From contig NZ_CP103965.1 of the NCBI RefSeq assembly GCF_024970185.1, forward strand, positions 4,607,001 through 4,671,000: DNA of 64,000 nt, read 5' to 3'. Each line of letters starts with the position of its first letter. The stretch's first letter is position 1. Made by a program: the position numbers and the translations under genes. Source of the DNA: Pseudomonas sp. N3-W (GTDB lineage Bacteria; Pseudomonadota; Gammaproteobacteria; Pseudomonadales; Pseudomonadaceae). A model generated the notes under the pieces. It was not told the DNA's origin, searched no databases, and worked only from the letters and a program-made list of their open reading frames with translations. Shown in pieces: positions 1 through 8,185 of this stretch.

Positions 1-797
1 TGCCCGAACGGCGTTGGGAAGAACCGCTCTACCCCATCGACGAGTTGCTGGGACTGATCCCCGACGACACGAAAAAGCCCTATGACGTGCGCGAGATCAT
101 CGCGCGCATTGCCGACGCTTCGAACTTCCTCGAATTCAAGGGCGAGTTCGATCAGCAAACCGTCTGCGGTCACTTGCAGATTCAGGGCCGCGCTTGCGGT
201 TTCATCGGCAACAACGGGCCGATCACACCCAAAGGCGCAAGCAAGGCTGCGCAATTCATTCAGCTGTGCGACCAGAGCCAGACACCGTTGCTGTTTTTCC
301 ATAACACCACCGGGTTCATGGTCGGCACCGAGTCCGAGCAGCAAGGGGTGATCAAACACGGCGCGAAGATGATCCAGGCCGTGGCCAACGCCCGGGTGCC
401 GAAGCTGACCATCGTGGTCGGCGGCTCCTATGGCGCCGGCAACTATGCGATGTGCGGCCGAGGTCTCGACCCGCGCTTCATTTTTGCCTGGCCCAACAGC
501 CGCACTGCGGTCATGGGCGGCGCCCAGGCCGGCAAGGTGCTGCGTATCGTCACCGAAGCCAAACAGCTCAAGGACGGCATGGTGCCTGACCCGAAAATGC
601 TCGACATGCTGGAACAGGCGGCCGCGCAAAAACTCGACAGCCAGTCCACCGCGCTCTACGGCAGCGCCAGTCTGTGGGATGACGGGTTGATCGATCCACG
701 GGATACCCGGACCTTGCTCGGTTACTTGCTGGATATTTGCCATGAGGCCGAAGTGCGGCCGTTGCAGCCCAACAGTTTTGGTGTCGCGCGCTTTTGA
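1..797 (+). CDS. atuC: Geranyl-CoA carboxylase beta subunit (carboxyltransferase), 3' part
   Basis: Partial gene; the reading frame is open from base 3, so the N-terminal half lies outside the window. The 264 visible residues are the C-terminal carboxyltransferase domain of a biotin-dependent acyl-CoA carboxylase, with the glycine-rich stretches GGSYGAGNYAM and NSRTAVMGGAQAG that form the acyl-CoA/carboxybiotin pocket. The beta subunit moves CO2 from biotin on AtuF to the 4-methyl group of cis-geranyl-CoA in citronellol/geraniol breakdown. The methylcrotonyl-CoA enzyme LiuB is a close relative. Gene order (beta, acyl-CoA dehydrogenase, hydratase, alpha) fits atuC-D-E-F rather than liuA-B-C-D, which is why atuC is preferred. 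atuD follows after 25 bp. Confidence 0.85.
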   Translation, partial: PERRWEEPLYPIDELLGLIPDDTKKPYDVREIIARIADASNFLEFKGEFDQQTVCGHLQIQGRACGFIGNNGPITPKGASKAAQFIQLCDQSQTPLLFFHNTTGFMVGTESEQQGVIKHGAKMIQAVANARVPKLTIVVGGSYGAGNYAMCGRGLDPRFIFAWPNSRTAVMGGAQAGKVLRIVTEAKQLKDGMVPDPKMLDMLEQAAAQKLDSQSTALYGSASLWDDGLIDPRDTRTLLGYLLDICHEAEVRPLQPNSFGVARF

Positions 798-822
798 TCT
801 GATCGCCAGGAGAACAATAAAA

Positions 823-1980
823 ATGATCTTCACCCAGGAACACGAAGCACTGCGTCGCACGGTCCGCCAATTCGTCGACCACCAGATCAATCCCCACGTC
901 GAAGAATGGGAAAAGGCCGGGCGCTTTCCGATCCACGAGATTTTCCGCAAGGCCGGCGACCTCGGTTTGCTGGGGATTTCCAAACCGGAAAAATTTGGTG
1001 GCATGGGCCTTGATTACAGCTATTCGATTGTCGCCGCCGAGGAATTCGGCACCATTCATTGCGGCGGTATCCCGATGTCGATCGGCGTGCAGACCGACAT
1101 GTGCACCCCGGCACTGGCCCGCTTCGGTTCCGATGAGTTACGCGAAGAGTTTCTGCGCCCGGCAATCACTGGCGAACAGGTCGGGTGCATCGGCGTTTCC
1201 GAAGTGGGTGCCGGCTCCGACGTCGCCGGGCTGAAAACCGGCGCCCGCAAGGACGGCGACGACTACGTCATCAACGGCAGCAAAATGTGGATCACCAACT
1301 CGCCGAGCGCCGACTTCATCTGCCTGCTGGTCAACACCTCGGACGACAAACCCCACGTCAACAAGTCGCTGATCATGGTGCCGATGAACACGCCGGGCAT
1401 CAGCCTCAGCTCGCACCTGGACAAGCTCGGCATGCGCAGTTCGGAGACCGCCCAGGTGTTTTTCGACGACGTGCGGGTGCCACAACGCAATCGCATCGGT
1501 CACGAAGGCGCGGGGTTCATGATGCAAATGCTGCAGTTCCAGGAGGAACGGCTGTTCGGCGCGGCCAACATGATCAAGGGCCTGGAGTACTGCGTCGACA
1601 GCACCATCGAATATTGCAAGGAGCGCAAGACCTTCGGCAATGCGCTGATCGACAATCAGGTCATCCACTTTCGCCTCGCCGAATTGCAAACCGAAATCGA
1701 ATGCCTGCGGGCGCTGGTGTATCAGGCCACCGAGCAATACATCAAAGGCCAGGACGTGACGCGCCTGGCGTCCATGGCCAAGCTCAAGGCCGGCCGCCTC
1801 GGTCGCGAAGTCAGCGACAGCTGCCTGCAATACTGGGGCGGCATGGGCTTCATGTGGGACAACCCGGTAGCCCGCGCCTATCGCGACGTCCGGCTGGTGT
1901 CGATTGGCGGGGGTGCCGACGAAATCATGCTCGGGATCATCTGCAAACTCATGGGCATCCTGCCGGGAAAAAAGAAATGA
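823..1980 (+). CDS. atuD: Citronellyl-CoA dehydrogenase (acyl-CoA dehydrogenase family)
   Basis: A 385-residue FAD-dependent acyl-CoA dehydrogenase with the usual N-terminal helical, middle beta and C-terminal helical domains. Visible family motifs are GCIGVSEVGAGSDVAG, WITNS, the ERKTFG segment, and GGGADEIMLG near the C-terminus, whose Glu is the likely catalytic base. The chosen ATG at 823 is preceded by CCAGGAGA; an open frame further upstream lacks such a site and overlaps atuC. Within an atu cluster the expected reaction is oxidation of citronellyl-CoA to geranyl-CoA, passing electrons to ETF. The stop codon overlaps the atuE start (ATGA), so the two are translationally coupled. The family is certain; the substrate is inferred from context. 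Confidence 0.88.
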   Translation: MIFTQEHEALRRTVRQFVDHQINPHVEEWEKAGRFPIHEIFRKAGDLGLLGISKPEKFGGMGLDYSYSIVAAEEFGTIHCGGIPMSIGVQTDMCTPALARFGSDELREEFLRPAITGEQVGCIGVSEVGAGSDVAGLKTGARKDGDDYVINGSKMWITNSPSADFICLLVNTSDDKPHVNKSLIMVPMNTPGISLSSHLDKLGMRSSETAQVFFDDVRVPQRNRIGHEGAGFMMQMLQFQEERLFGAANMIKGLEYCVDSTIEYCKERKTFGNALIDNQVIHFRLAELQTEIECLRALVYQATEQYIKGQDVTRLASMAKLKAGRLGREVSDSCLQYWGGMGFMWDNPVARAYRDVRLVSIGGGADEIMLGIICKLMGILPGKKK

Positions 1981-2774
1981 GCGCCCTGCCCGATTGCCAG
2001 ACCTTGTTGCTCGAACCCCATAACGGCGTGTTGCACATCACCCTCAACCGCCCCGAAAGCCGTAATGCCATGAGTTTGCAAATGGTCGCCGAATTGCGGG
2101 CGGTGCTGGCGGCGGTGCATGACGACCTGGACATTCGCGCCTTGGTCATCGGCGGCGCCGGCGGACACTTCTGCGCGGGTGGCGACATCAAGGACATGGC
2201 CAGCGCCCGCGTCCGGGGCGCGAGTGCTTATCGCGACTTGAACAGGGCATTCGGTGCGCTGTTGCAAGCGGTGCAGCACGCGCCGCAAGTGGTGATTACC
2301 GTGTTGCAAGGCGCGGTGCTGGGCGGTGGTTTCGGTCTGGCCTGCGTCAGCGATGTGGCCCTGGCCGATCATCAGGCGCAATTCGGCCTGCCGGAAACCA
2401 GCCTCGGCCTGTTGCCGGCGCAAATCGCACCGTTCGTGGTCCAGCGTATCGGCCTGACGCAGACCCGACGCTTGGCGCTGACGGCGGCGCGGTTCGATGG
2501 TGTGCAGGCGCGGCGCATGGGTCTGGTGCATTTTGTCGAGCATGACCCTCAAGCCCTGGCCGAACGCCTCGACGAAGTGCTGGCTCACGTACTGTGTTGC
2601 GCACCGGGGGCGAATGCGATGACCAAAAAACTGTTGCTGGCCAGTGCCGGGCAGACGCCGGATGCGCTGCTGGACCAGGCGGCCGAGTGGTTCAGCGAGG
2701 CGGTGACGGGAGCTGAGGGGATCGAGGGGACCATGGCTTTTGTGCAAAAGCGTAAACCGGGGTGGGCGCTCTAA
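1977..2774 (+). CDS. atuE: Isohexenylglutaconyl-CoA hydratase (crotonase family)
   Basis: A 265-residue enoyl-CoA hydratase/isomerase family protein. The oxyanion-hole segments GGHFCAGGDIKDM and QGAVLGGGFGLA are present, and the FGLPETSLGLLPA segment carries the acidic catalytic residue. The start ATG lies in the ATGA overlap with atuD. In the acyclic terpene pathway this enzyme hydrates isohexenylglutaconyl-CoA, the product of geranyl-CoA carboxylase, to the 3-hydroxy-3-isohexenylglutaryl ester. The assignment rests on position between atuD and atuF; by fold alone it could be the related methylglutaconyl-CoA hydratase LiuC. A REP pair separates it from atuF. Confidence 0.82.
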   Translation: MSALPDCQTLLLEPHNGVLHITLNRPESRNAMSLQMVAELRAVLAAVHDDLDIRALVIGGAGGHFCAGGDIKDMASARVRGASAYRDLNRAFGALLQAVQHAPQVVITVLQGAVLGGGFGLACVSDVALADHQAQFGLPETSLGLLPAQIAPFVVQRIGLTQTRRLALTAARFDGVQARRMGLVHFVEHDPQALAERLDEVLAHVLCCAPGANAMTKKLLLASAGQTPDALLDQAAEWFSEAVTGAEGIEGTMAFVQKRKPGWAL

Positions 2775-2776
2775 AA

Positions 2777-2880
2777 GCTTCGCGAGCAGGCTCGCTCCCA
2801 CATTGGTTCTGCTGTGAACACAAAATCTGTGACCGACCGAATTCAACTGTGGGAGCGGGCTGGCTCCGGGCGGCGTTCCG
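2777..2880. repeat. REP/REPIN pair between atuE and atuF
   Basis: Two inverted copies of the Pseudomonas REP core: CGCGAGCAGGCTCGCTCCCACA at the left and CTGTGGGAGCGGGCTGGCTCC at about 2845-2867, about 40 bp apart. The right copy runs on into CGGGCGGCGTTCCGACGAA, which recurs at about 37009-37027. Such pairs fold into long hairpins and usually sit between operons; here the pair sits inside one. Confidence 0.8.
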
Positions 2881-2926
2881 ACGAAGAGGCCCTGACATGC
2901 ACCGCAATATCCAAGGAAAACCCAGC

Positions 2927-4888
2927 ATGCCCACACTCAAAAAAATCCTCATCGCCAACCGCGGTGAAATCGCCTGCCGCATCCAGCGCACCGCCCAGTC
3001 CCTGGGCTATCGCACCGTCGCCGTCTTCAGCGACGCCGACGCCGATGCGCTGCACGTTCAAATGGCCGACGAAGCCGTCAACATCGGCCCGGCTCCGGTG
3101 CAGCAGTCTTACCTGAACATCCTGGCCATCATCGACGCCGCCCTCCGCACTGGCGCCGACGCGATTCACCCCGGCTACGGGTTCCTCTCGGAAAACGCCG
3201 AATTCGCCCTCGCCTGCCAGAACGCCGGCATCACGTTCATCGGCCCCAGCCCCGAAGCCATCGAGCTGATGGGCAGTAAACGCCTGTCGAAAATCGCCAT
3301 GATCAAAGCCGGTGTGCCGTGCATCAAGGGCTACGAAGGCGTCGAGCAGGATGACGCCACCCTCCGTCGCGAAGCCGAACGCATCGGCTACCCACTGATG
3401 ATCAAGGCCAGTGCCGGTGGCGGTGGTCGTGGCATGCGTCTGGTGCAGAACGCCGACGAGTTGCACGAGCAACTGCGCACCGCCCGCTCCGAAGCGTTGC
3501 ACGGCTTTGGCTGCGACGAACTGATTCTTGAACAGGCGCTGATTGATCCGCGTCACGTCGAGGTGCAGTTGTTTGGTGATCAGCAAGGCAATCTGATCTA
3601 CCTCGGCGAGCGAGATTGTTCGATCCAGCGCCGGCATCAGAAAGTCATTGAGGAAGCGCCCTGCCCGGTCATGACCGCCCAGTTGCGCCAAGCCATGGGC
3701 GACGCGGCGCTCAAGGCCGGGCGAGCGGTGAATTATGTCGGCGCCGGCACCGTGGAGTTTCTGCTGGATGCCGACGGGCAGTTCTACTTTCTGGAGATGA
3801 ATACCCGGCTGCAAGTGGAACACCCGGTGACCGAACTGATCACCGGCCTCGATCTGGTGGCCTGGCAACTGCTCGTCGCCGAAGGTCTGCCGCTGCCGCT
3901 GCGACAAGAACAGGTGCAGCTCACCGGGCATGCGATCGAAGTGCGCTTGTATGCCGAAGATCCGGCCCAGGCATTTCTCCCGCAAACCGGCCGTATCTGC
4001 GCGTGGGAGCCGGCATTGCAAAACGGCATGCGAATTGACCATGGCCTGATCGAAGGCCAGAACATCAGTCCTTTCTACGACCCGATGCTCGGCAAAATCA
4101 TCGCCCACGGCGCTACCCGCGAAGAGGCTCGGCGCAAATTACTGCGGGCGGTACAGGACAGCGTGTTGCTGGGCGTGCAGAGCAATCAGCGCCTGCTTGC
4201 CAGCCTGCTCGAACACCCGCAATTCATCAGTGGCACGTTCAGTACCGGTTTCATTGCCGGGTATTTCGCCGATCACCCTTGTCTGCAGGCACAAGTGCCG
4301 AGCGTCGAAGCGCTGGCGATTGCCGCTGCGCTGTTCTATCAGGCGTCGGCCCGCGCGCATGCGACACCGTTATCCGGCTGGCGTAACAATGCCAGTGTGC
4401 CGCTGCACTATCGTATTGGCCTGGGGGATCAGGATTGGACGGTGACATTGAATGCCGTTGCGGGTGAGCCGTGGCAAGTTCAGGTCGGCGAGCGAACGCT
4501 GGCTTTACAAGTGATCCATTTCGATCACTGCCAGATCACGGTGCAAATCGACGGCATTCGCCAGCGCCACGCCTATCGTCTGGACGCCACACATCTCTGG
4601 CTGTTCACCCGTCCCGGCAGTCTGCATCTGGTGGACCGTACGCAGCTGCCGGTCAGTACTCAGGCCAGCGTCAGCAGCGGCACACTCAAGGCGCCGATGG
4701 ACGGGGCGATTGTCGATGTGCTGGTCAGCGAGGGGAGCGTGGTCAGCAAAGGCCAACTGCTGGTGGTGCTGGAGGCGATGAAAATGGAGCATCCGCTCAA
4801 GGCCGGCATCGATGGCGTACTCAAGCGCTTGCAGGTTCGGGTGGGCGATCAGGTGAAAAACCGGCAGATTTTGCTGGAGGTCGAATAA
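2927..4888 (+). CDS. atuF: Geranyl-CoA carboxylase alpha subunit (biotin carboxylase plus biotin carrier)
   Basis: A 653-residue fused biotin carboxylase/biotin carboxyl carrier subunit. The N-terminus (KKILIANRGEIACR) opens the biotin carboxylase domain; KASAGGGGRGMR is the ATP-grasp glycine loop and EMNTRLQVEHPVTE the catalytic segment. The C-terminal biotinyl domain holds EAMKMEH with the biotinylated Lys at about residue 619. ATG 2927 is chosen because AAGGAAA lies just upstream and the protein then begins directly before the conserved domain; an in-frame ATG at 2897 would add ten residues. It pairs with AtuC. No atuG/atuH-like gene follows: the next gene is a nuclease. Confidence 0.87.
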   Translation: MPTLKKILIANRGEIACRIQRTAQSLGYRTVAVFSDADADALHVQMADEAVNIGPAPVQQSYLNILAIIDAALRTGADAIHPGYGFLSENAEFALACQNAGITFIGPSPEAIELMGSKRLSKIAMIKAGVPCIKGYEGVEQDDATLRREAERIGYPLMIKASAGGGGRGMRLVQNADELHEQLRTARSEALHGFGCDELILEQALIDPRHVEVQLFGDQQGNLIYLGERDCSIQRRHQKVIEEAPCPVMTAQLRQAMGDAALKAGRAVNYVGAGTVEFLLDADGQFYFLEMNTRLQVEHPVTELITGLDLVAWQLLVAEGLPLPLRQEQVQLTGHAIEVRLYAEDPAQAFLPQTGRICAWEPALQNGMRIDHGLIEGQNISPFYDPMLGKIIAHGATREEARRKLLRAVQDSVLLGVQSNQRLLASLLEHPQFISGTFSTGFIAGYFADHPCLQAQVPSVEALAIAAALFYQASARAHATPLSGWRNNASVPLHYRIGLGDQDWTVTLNAVAGEPWQVQVGERTLALQVIHFDHCQITVQIDGIRQRHAYRLDATHLWLFTRPGSLHLVDRTQLPVSTQASVSSGTLKAPMDGAIVDVLVSEGSVVSKGQLLVVLEAMKMEHPLKAGIDGVLKRLQVRVGDQVKNRQILLEVE

Positions 4889-4946
4889 TCCGTCGGATTT
4901 GGCTACGCTCAAGCCCTATCAAGGCGCGGATACCGGGAACCCTTTA

Positions 4947-5489
4947 ATGCCTCACTGGCTGGTCATTGATCTGGAAGCCACCACCGATGAGGGCGGCTGG
5001 CCGGTCACGGAAATGGAAATCATCGAAATTGGCGCCACGCTGGTGGACCGCACGGGGCGAGAACTGGATCACTTCCAGCGTTTCGTGCGCCCCTCGCGGC
5101 GTCCGCTGCTGACCCCATTTTGCCGGGCACTGACCCACATCTCCCAGGCCAACATCGACAGTGCACAGTCGCTTGTCGAGGTCTGGCCGCTGTTCGAACG
5201 CTGGCTCGCCCAGCATCACTCGCGCCTGGAAGGCTGGGCCAGTTGGGGTGATTACGACCGCAAGCAATTGCTTCAGGAATGGCAGGGCCAGCAACTGGAG
5301 AGTTTCCTGAGCCAGGTGCCGCACATGAACCTCAAGCAGCGCTTTGCCAAGGCCCGGCGACTCGAACGCCCCCTGGGGCTTAATGGCGCGCTGCAACTGG
5401 CAGGGTTGCAGTTCAATGGCCAGCAGCACCGGGCGCTGGAGGATGCACGCAATACCGCGCGGTTATTGCCGCTGGTTCTAGACAGGTGA
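4947..5489 (+). CDS. DEDDh 3'-5' exonuclease, ERI1/KapD-like
   Basis: A 180-residue DnaQ-fold exonuclease. DLEAT near the N-terminus supplies the first Asp-Glu pair, WGDYDRKQL carries the middle Asp, and [13 protein letters not shown] supplies the His and last Asp of a DEDDh active site. Spacing resembles the ERI1/KapD group (single-domain, RNA or short DNA trimming) rather than the polymerase III epsilon subunit. ATG 4947 starts five residues before the first motif; an upstream in-frame start at 4899 would add an unconserved leader. The natural substrate cannot be read from sequence. Confidence 0.8.
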   Translation: MPHWLVIDLEATTDEGGWPVTEMEIIEIGATLVDRTGRELDHFQRFVRPSRRPLLTPFCRALTHISQANIDSAQSLVEVWPLFERWLAQHHSRLEGWASWGDYDRKQLLQEWQGQQLESFLSQVPHMNLKQRFAKARRLERPLGLNGALQLAGLQFNGQQHRALEDARNTARLLPLVLDR

Positions 5490-5550
5490 CGGCATAAAAG
5501 GCCTTGTGCATACTGACTGGCCATTTTTAGCCCTTTTCGAGGAATCGCCC

Positions 5551-5835
5551 ATGTTTAAAGTCAACGAGTACTTCGACGGCACCGTCAAGTCGATCGCCTT
5601 TGGCACCGCTGAAGGTCCGGCGACCATCGGCGTCATGGCTGCGGGCGAATACGAATTCGGCACCAGCCAGCGTGAAATCATGCACGTGGTGACCGGTGCC
5701 CTGACCGTCAAGCTGCCAGACAGCAGCGAGTGGGAAACCTTCGCCGCCGGCAGCCAGTTCAACGTGCCAGCCAACAGCAAGTTCCAGCTGAAAGTGGCCG
5801 TCGACACTGCTTACCTGTGCGAATACCGCGGCTGA
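5551..5835 (+). CDS. ppnP: Pyrimidine/purine nucleoside phosphorylase (DUF1255)
   Basis: A 94-residue single cupin-type beta barrel, the usual length of the PpnP/YaiE family, which splits nucleosides with phosphate to give free base and ribose-1-phosphate. Family signatures are [12 protein letters not shown] near the start, [13 protein letters not shown] in the middle and the CEYRG end. GAGGAATCGCCC precedes the ATG at 5551. It is a single-gene unit closed by a strong hairpin terminator shared with the convergent MOSC gene. Confidence 0.92.
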   Translation: MFKVNEYFDGTVKSIAFGTAEGPATIGVMAAGEYEFGTSQREIMHVVTGALTVKLPDSSEWETFAAGSQFNVPANSKFQLKVAVDTAYLCEYRG

Positions 5836-5855
5836 ACCTGCGGGTTGCACCGGAC

Positions 5856-5895
5856 AAAAAAAATGCCCGCGTTCCTCGGAACGCGGGCATTTTTT
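5856..5895. terminator. Bidirectional intrinsic terminator
   Basis: A hairpin with AATGCCCGCGTTC and its complement around a three-base loop, flanked by an A-run on the left and a T-run on the right. It can end ppnP (+) and the convergent MOSC gene (-). Confidence 0.9.
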
Positions 5896-5908
5896 GTTGG
5901 CAGGGCAT

Positions 5909-6715
5909 TTATTCGAGAATCGTCACCGGCATGCCGACTTCCAGTCGGCCATTGCCATCGTTGACCAGGTTCTGGCCGAACATCGCGCCGTCCGCCTGAG
6001 CACGGTATTTCTGCAGCGTGGCCAGTGGTTCGCGGTCGTCGCTGCGCTCGCCGGTCTGCGGATCGATGGTGGTCAGGATGCAACGCGAACACGACTTGAC
6101 CACGCGAAATTCGACATCGCCGATGCGAATGCGCTTCCAGCCATCTTCGGCAAAGGCTTCACTGCCTTCGATCACCAGATTGGGCCGAAAACGCAGCATC
6201 TCCAACGGGCGGCCGACCCGTTGCGCCAAGTCTTGCAGAGAGGCCTGGCCAATCAGCAACAGCGGATATCCATCGGCGAAAGCCACTTGATCATCATCTT
6301 TGCCATAACCGGCTTCGGTGGTGCGCGCACGCTCCAGCGGCACTTGCACCAGGCGTGTAGGCTTGCCAATGAATGCACTGACCCAGGCCGCCGCCTCATC
6401 GCCGGCGTCGGGCACGCGCAGGGTGTCGCGCCAGATGGTCACGCCACGCAGTTCTGCTTCACGGCCGGGCAAGGCAATTTCAATCGGCGCATGGCCTGGG
6501 CCGTTGAGGGTCAGGCCACCTTCGGCATTCCACAGCGCCGAGAGCTGGCTCATCTGAGCCACCGCCCGCTGCGTCAGAAAGCGCCCGCTGGCTTCGTCCA
6601 CCAGCATCCAGCGTCGGTCACCCACCAGCCCCAGCTTGTCGAGGCTGGCCTGGTTCAGGGTTTCACCCTTGCCGGATTTCAGCGGATAACGATAAAGCGC
6701 GCTCAGACGCAGCAT
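5909..6715 (-). CDS. MOSC domain protein, YcbX/mARC-like
   Basis: A 268-residue protein with an N-terminal MOSC beta-barrel domain (starting LSALYRYPLKSG) and a C-terminal MOSC domain. The SCSRCILTTIDPQTG segment contains the conserved cysteine that coordinates molybdenum cofactor in this family. Relatives reduce N-hydroxylated bases and other N-oxides using an electron donor; no fused ferredoxin domain is present here, so a separate partner is needed. ATG 6715 is preceded by AGGGAG; a start 57 bases upstream lacks support. Confidence 0.85.
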   Translation of the reverse strand: MLRLSALYRYPLKSGKGETLNQASLDKLGLVGDRRWMLVDEASGRFLTQRAVAQMSQLSALWNAEGGLTLNGPGHAPIEIALPGREAELRGVTIWRDTLRVPDAGDEAAAWVSAFIGKPTRLVQVPLERARTTEAGYGKDDDQVAFADGYPLLLIGQASLQDLAQRVGRPLEMLRFRPNLVIEGSEAFAEDGWKRIRIGDVEFRVVKSCSRCILTTIDPQTGERSDDREPLATLQKYRAQADGAMFGQNLVNDGNGRLEVGMPVTILE

Positions 6716-6805
6716 GGCCTGCTCCCTGGAGGGTAAAAGCGCCACCCTATACGAGCTTGATCGCCGAATCAAAGGCCGACGTCATGCCAGCCTTTGGCCG
6801 GGCAA

Positions 6806-7741
6806 TCAGGCAGGCACTTCGTCAAGCATCAGGCGCTGACGTACCACATCGACAAGTTTGTCCGGCTGGAACTTGGAGAGGAAGTTGTCGCAGCCGACCT
6901 TCTTGACCATCGAGTCGTTGAAACTGCCGGACAACGATGTGTGCAGGACCACATACAGACCGCGCAGACGCGGGTCGTTTCGGATTTCGGTCGTCAGGCG
7001 ATAGCCGTCCATTTCCGGCATCTCGGCGTCGGTAAAGATCATCAGCAGCTTGTCGGTCATGTTCACGCCGGTATCGGCCCAGGCCTTGAGCATGTTCAGG
7101 GCTTTGAGACCGTCGCTGGCGATGTGCATTTTCACGCCCAACTGACCGAGGGTGTCGCGCAGTTGCGACAGCGCGACATTGGAGTCGTCCACCAGCAGCA
7201 CTTCACGGCCACGGGCGCGTTCCAGCACCGGATCTTCAAGTTTTTCGCGGGACACCTTGGCGTTGTACGGCACGATTTCGGCCAGTACTTTTTCCACATC
7301 GATGATTTCCACCAACTGGTCATCGACCTTGCTGATCGCGGTCAGGTAATGCTGGCGGCCGGCGCTGGTGGGGGGTGGCAGGATGGCTTCCCAGTTCATG
7401 TTGACGATGCGGTCCACGCCACCGACCAGAAACGCCTGAACAGAACGGTTGTATTCAGTCACGATGATGGTGCTGGTCGGGCTCGGCACCAAGGGACGCA
7501 TGCCGATGGCCTGGGAAAGATCGATGACCGGCAGGGTCTGGCCACGCAGGTTGACCACACCGCAAACAAACGGATGGCGCTGCGGCATCAGCGTCAGTTT
7601 TGGCAGTTGCAATACTTCCTGAACCTTGAAGACGTTGATCGCAAACAGTTGCCGTCCGGCCAGTCGAAACATGAGAATTTCCAGGCGATTCTCACCCACC
7701 AGTTGCGTGCGTTGGTCTACCGTGTCGAGAATGCCGGCCAT
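6806..7741 (-). CDS. cheV: Chemotaxis coupling protein CheV (CheW domain plus receiver)
   Basis: A 311-residue protein: an N-terminal CheW-like domain (about residues 15-160, with VCGVVNLRGQTLPVIDL) joined to a receiver domain (about 175-305). The receiver has VLLVDDSN at its first strand, FTDAEMPEMDG with the phosphoacceptor Asp, and a late Lys. CheV links chemoreceptors to CheA and its phosphorylation damps signalling. The gene stands alone and ends near the MOSC gene's promoter. A FliA-type promoter lies 44 bp upstream (7785-7811), placing it in the motility regulon. Confidence 0.93.
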   Translation of the reverse strand: MAGILDTVDQRTQLVGENRLEILMFRLAGRQLFAINVFKVQEVLQLPKLTLMPQRHPFVCGVVNLRGQTLPVIDLSQAIGMRPLVPSPTSTIIVTEYNRSVQAFLVGGVDRIVNMNWEAILPPPTSAGRQHYLTAISKVDDQLVEIIDVEKVLAEIVPYNAKVSREKLEDPVLERARGREVLLVDDSNVALSQLRDTLGQLGVKMHIASDGLKALNMLKAWADTGVNMTDKLLMIFTDAEMPEMDGYRLTTEIRNDPRLRGLYVVLHTSLSGSFNDSMVKKVGCDNFLSKFQPDKLVDVVRQRLMLDEVPA

Positions 7742-8185
7742 TAATGACTCCTGGGCTTTTTTCTGTTGAATTCACTAAAGAGAGTTATCGGCTGTTATTG
7801 CCGGACCTTGACCCCCGGATAAAATCCCGCAGCCAGGCATTGATGTCACATTAACATCATGCTTTACTGGCGCCGCAGATTTCTTCTGCTTCAATCCCCT
7901 GCGGCGCGACCCCGGTTTGCACGTTAGGTTCCCCTGTGTAAGGGATTCCCCTAGGAAACATCAGGCGCAACCTGATATTCGCGATATCCAATAGCCATTA
8001 ATGTGACGCCATTCTCATTGCATGAACGGAGTCAGGCTTTTGTGTGCGATCGCAGGTCAGTGGCCATCCACCCTCTCGAGTTCCGCTGCCTGTGCCCAGG
8101 CCTGGTGGAGCGCGATCTCACGACGACTCCCGATCGTCGATACACACGACATTCCCTCATCAGACATGACGTTGTGGAGATAAGC
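7742..8185. other. Divergent intergenic region between cheV and the Hpt-like gene
   Basis: 444 bp without a gene. It holds the cheV FliA promoter, an imperfect palindrome TAAGGGATTCCCCTA (7939-7953), an inverted repeat ATCAGG-N5-CCTGAT (7960-7976), and a widely spaced 10-bp inverted pair GTCACATTAA (7845-7854) and TTAATGTGAC (7998-8007). No promoter for the rightward gene could be fixed. Confidence 0.6.
7785..7811 (-). promoter_or_regulatory. FliA (sigma-28) promoter for cheV
   Basis: Read on the minus strand: TCAAGGTC, 11 bp, then GCCGATAA. The -10 element is an exact match to the flagellar sigma-28 consensus and the spacing is ideal; the -35 half keeps TCAAG. It predicts a leader of roughly 35-40 bases before the cheV ATG. 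Confidence 0.85.

Noticed and set aside
2843..4108. Long open frame on the minus strand opposite atuF
   Set aside because: It is antisense to a gene with clear family motifs and has none itself; GC-rich codon bias leaves long mirror frames.
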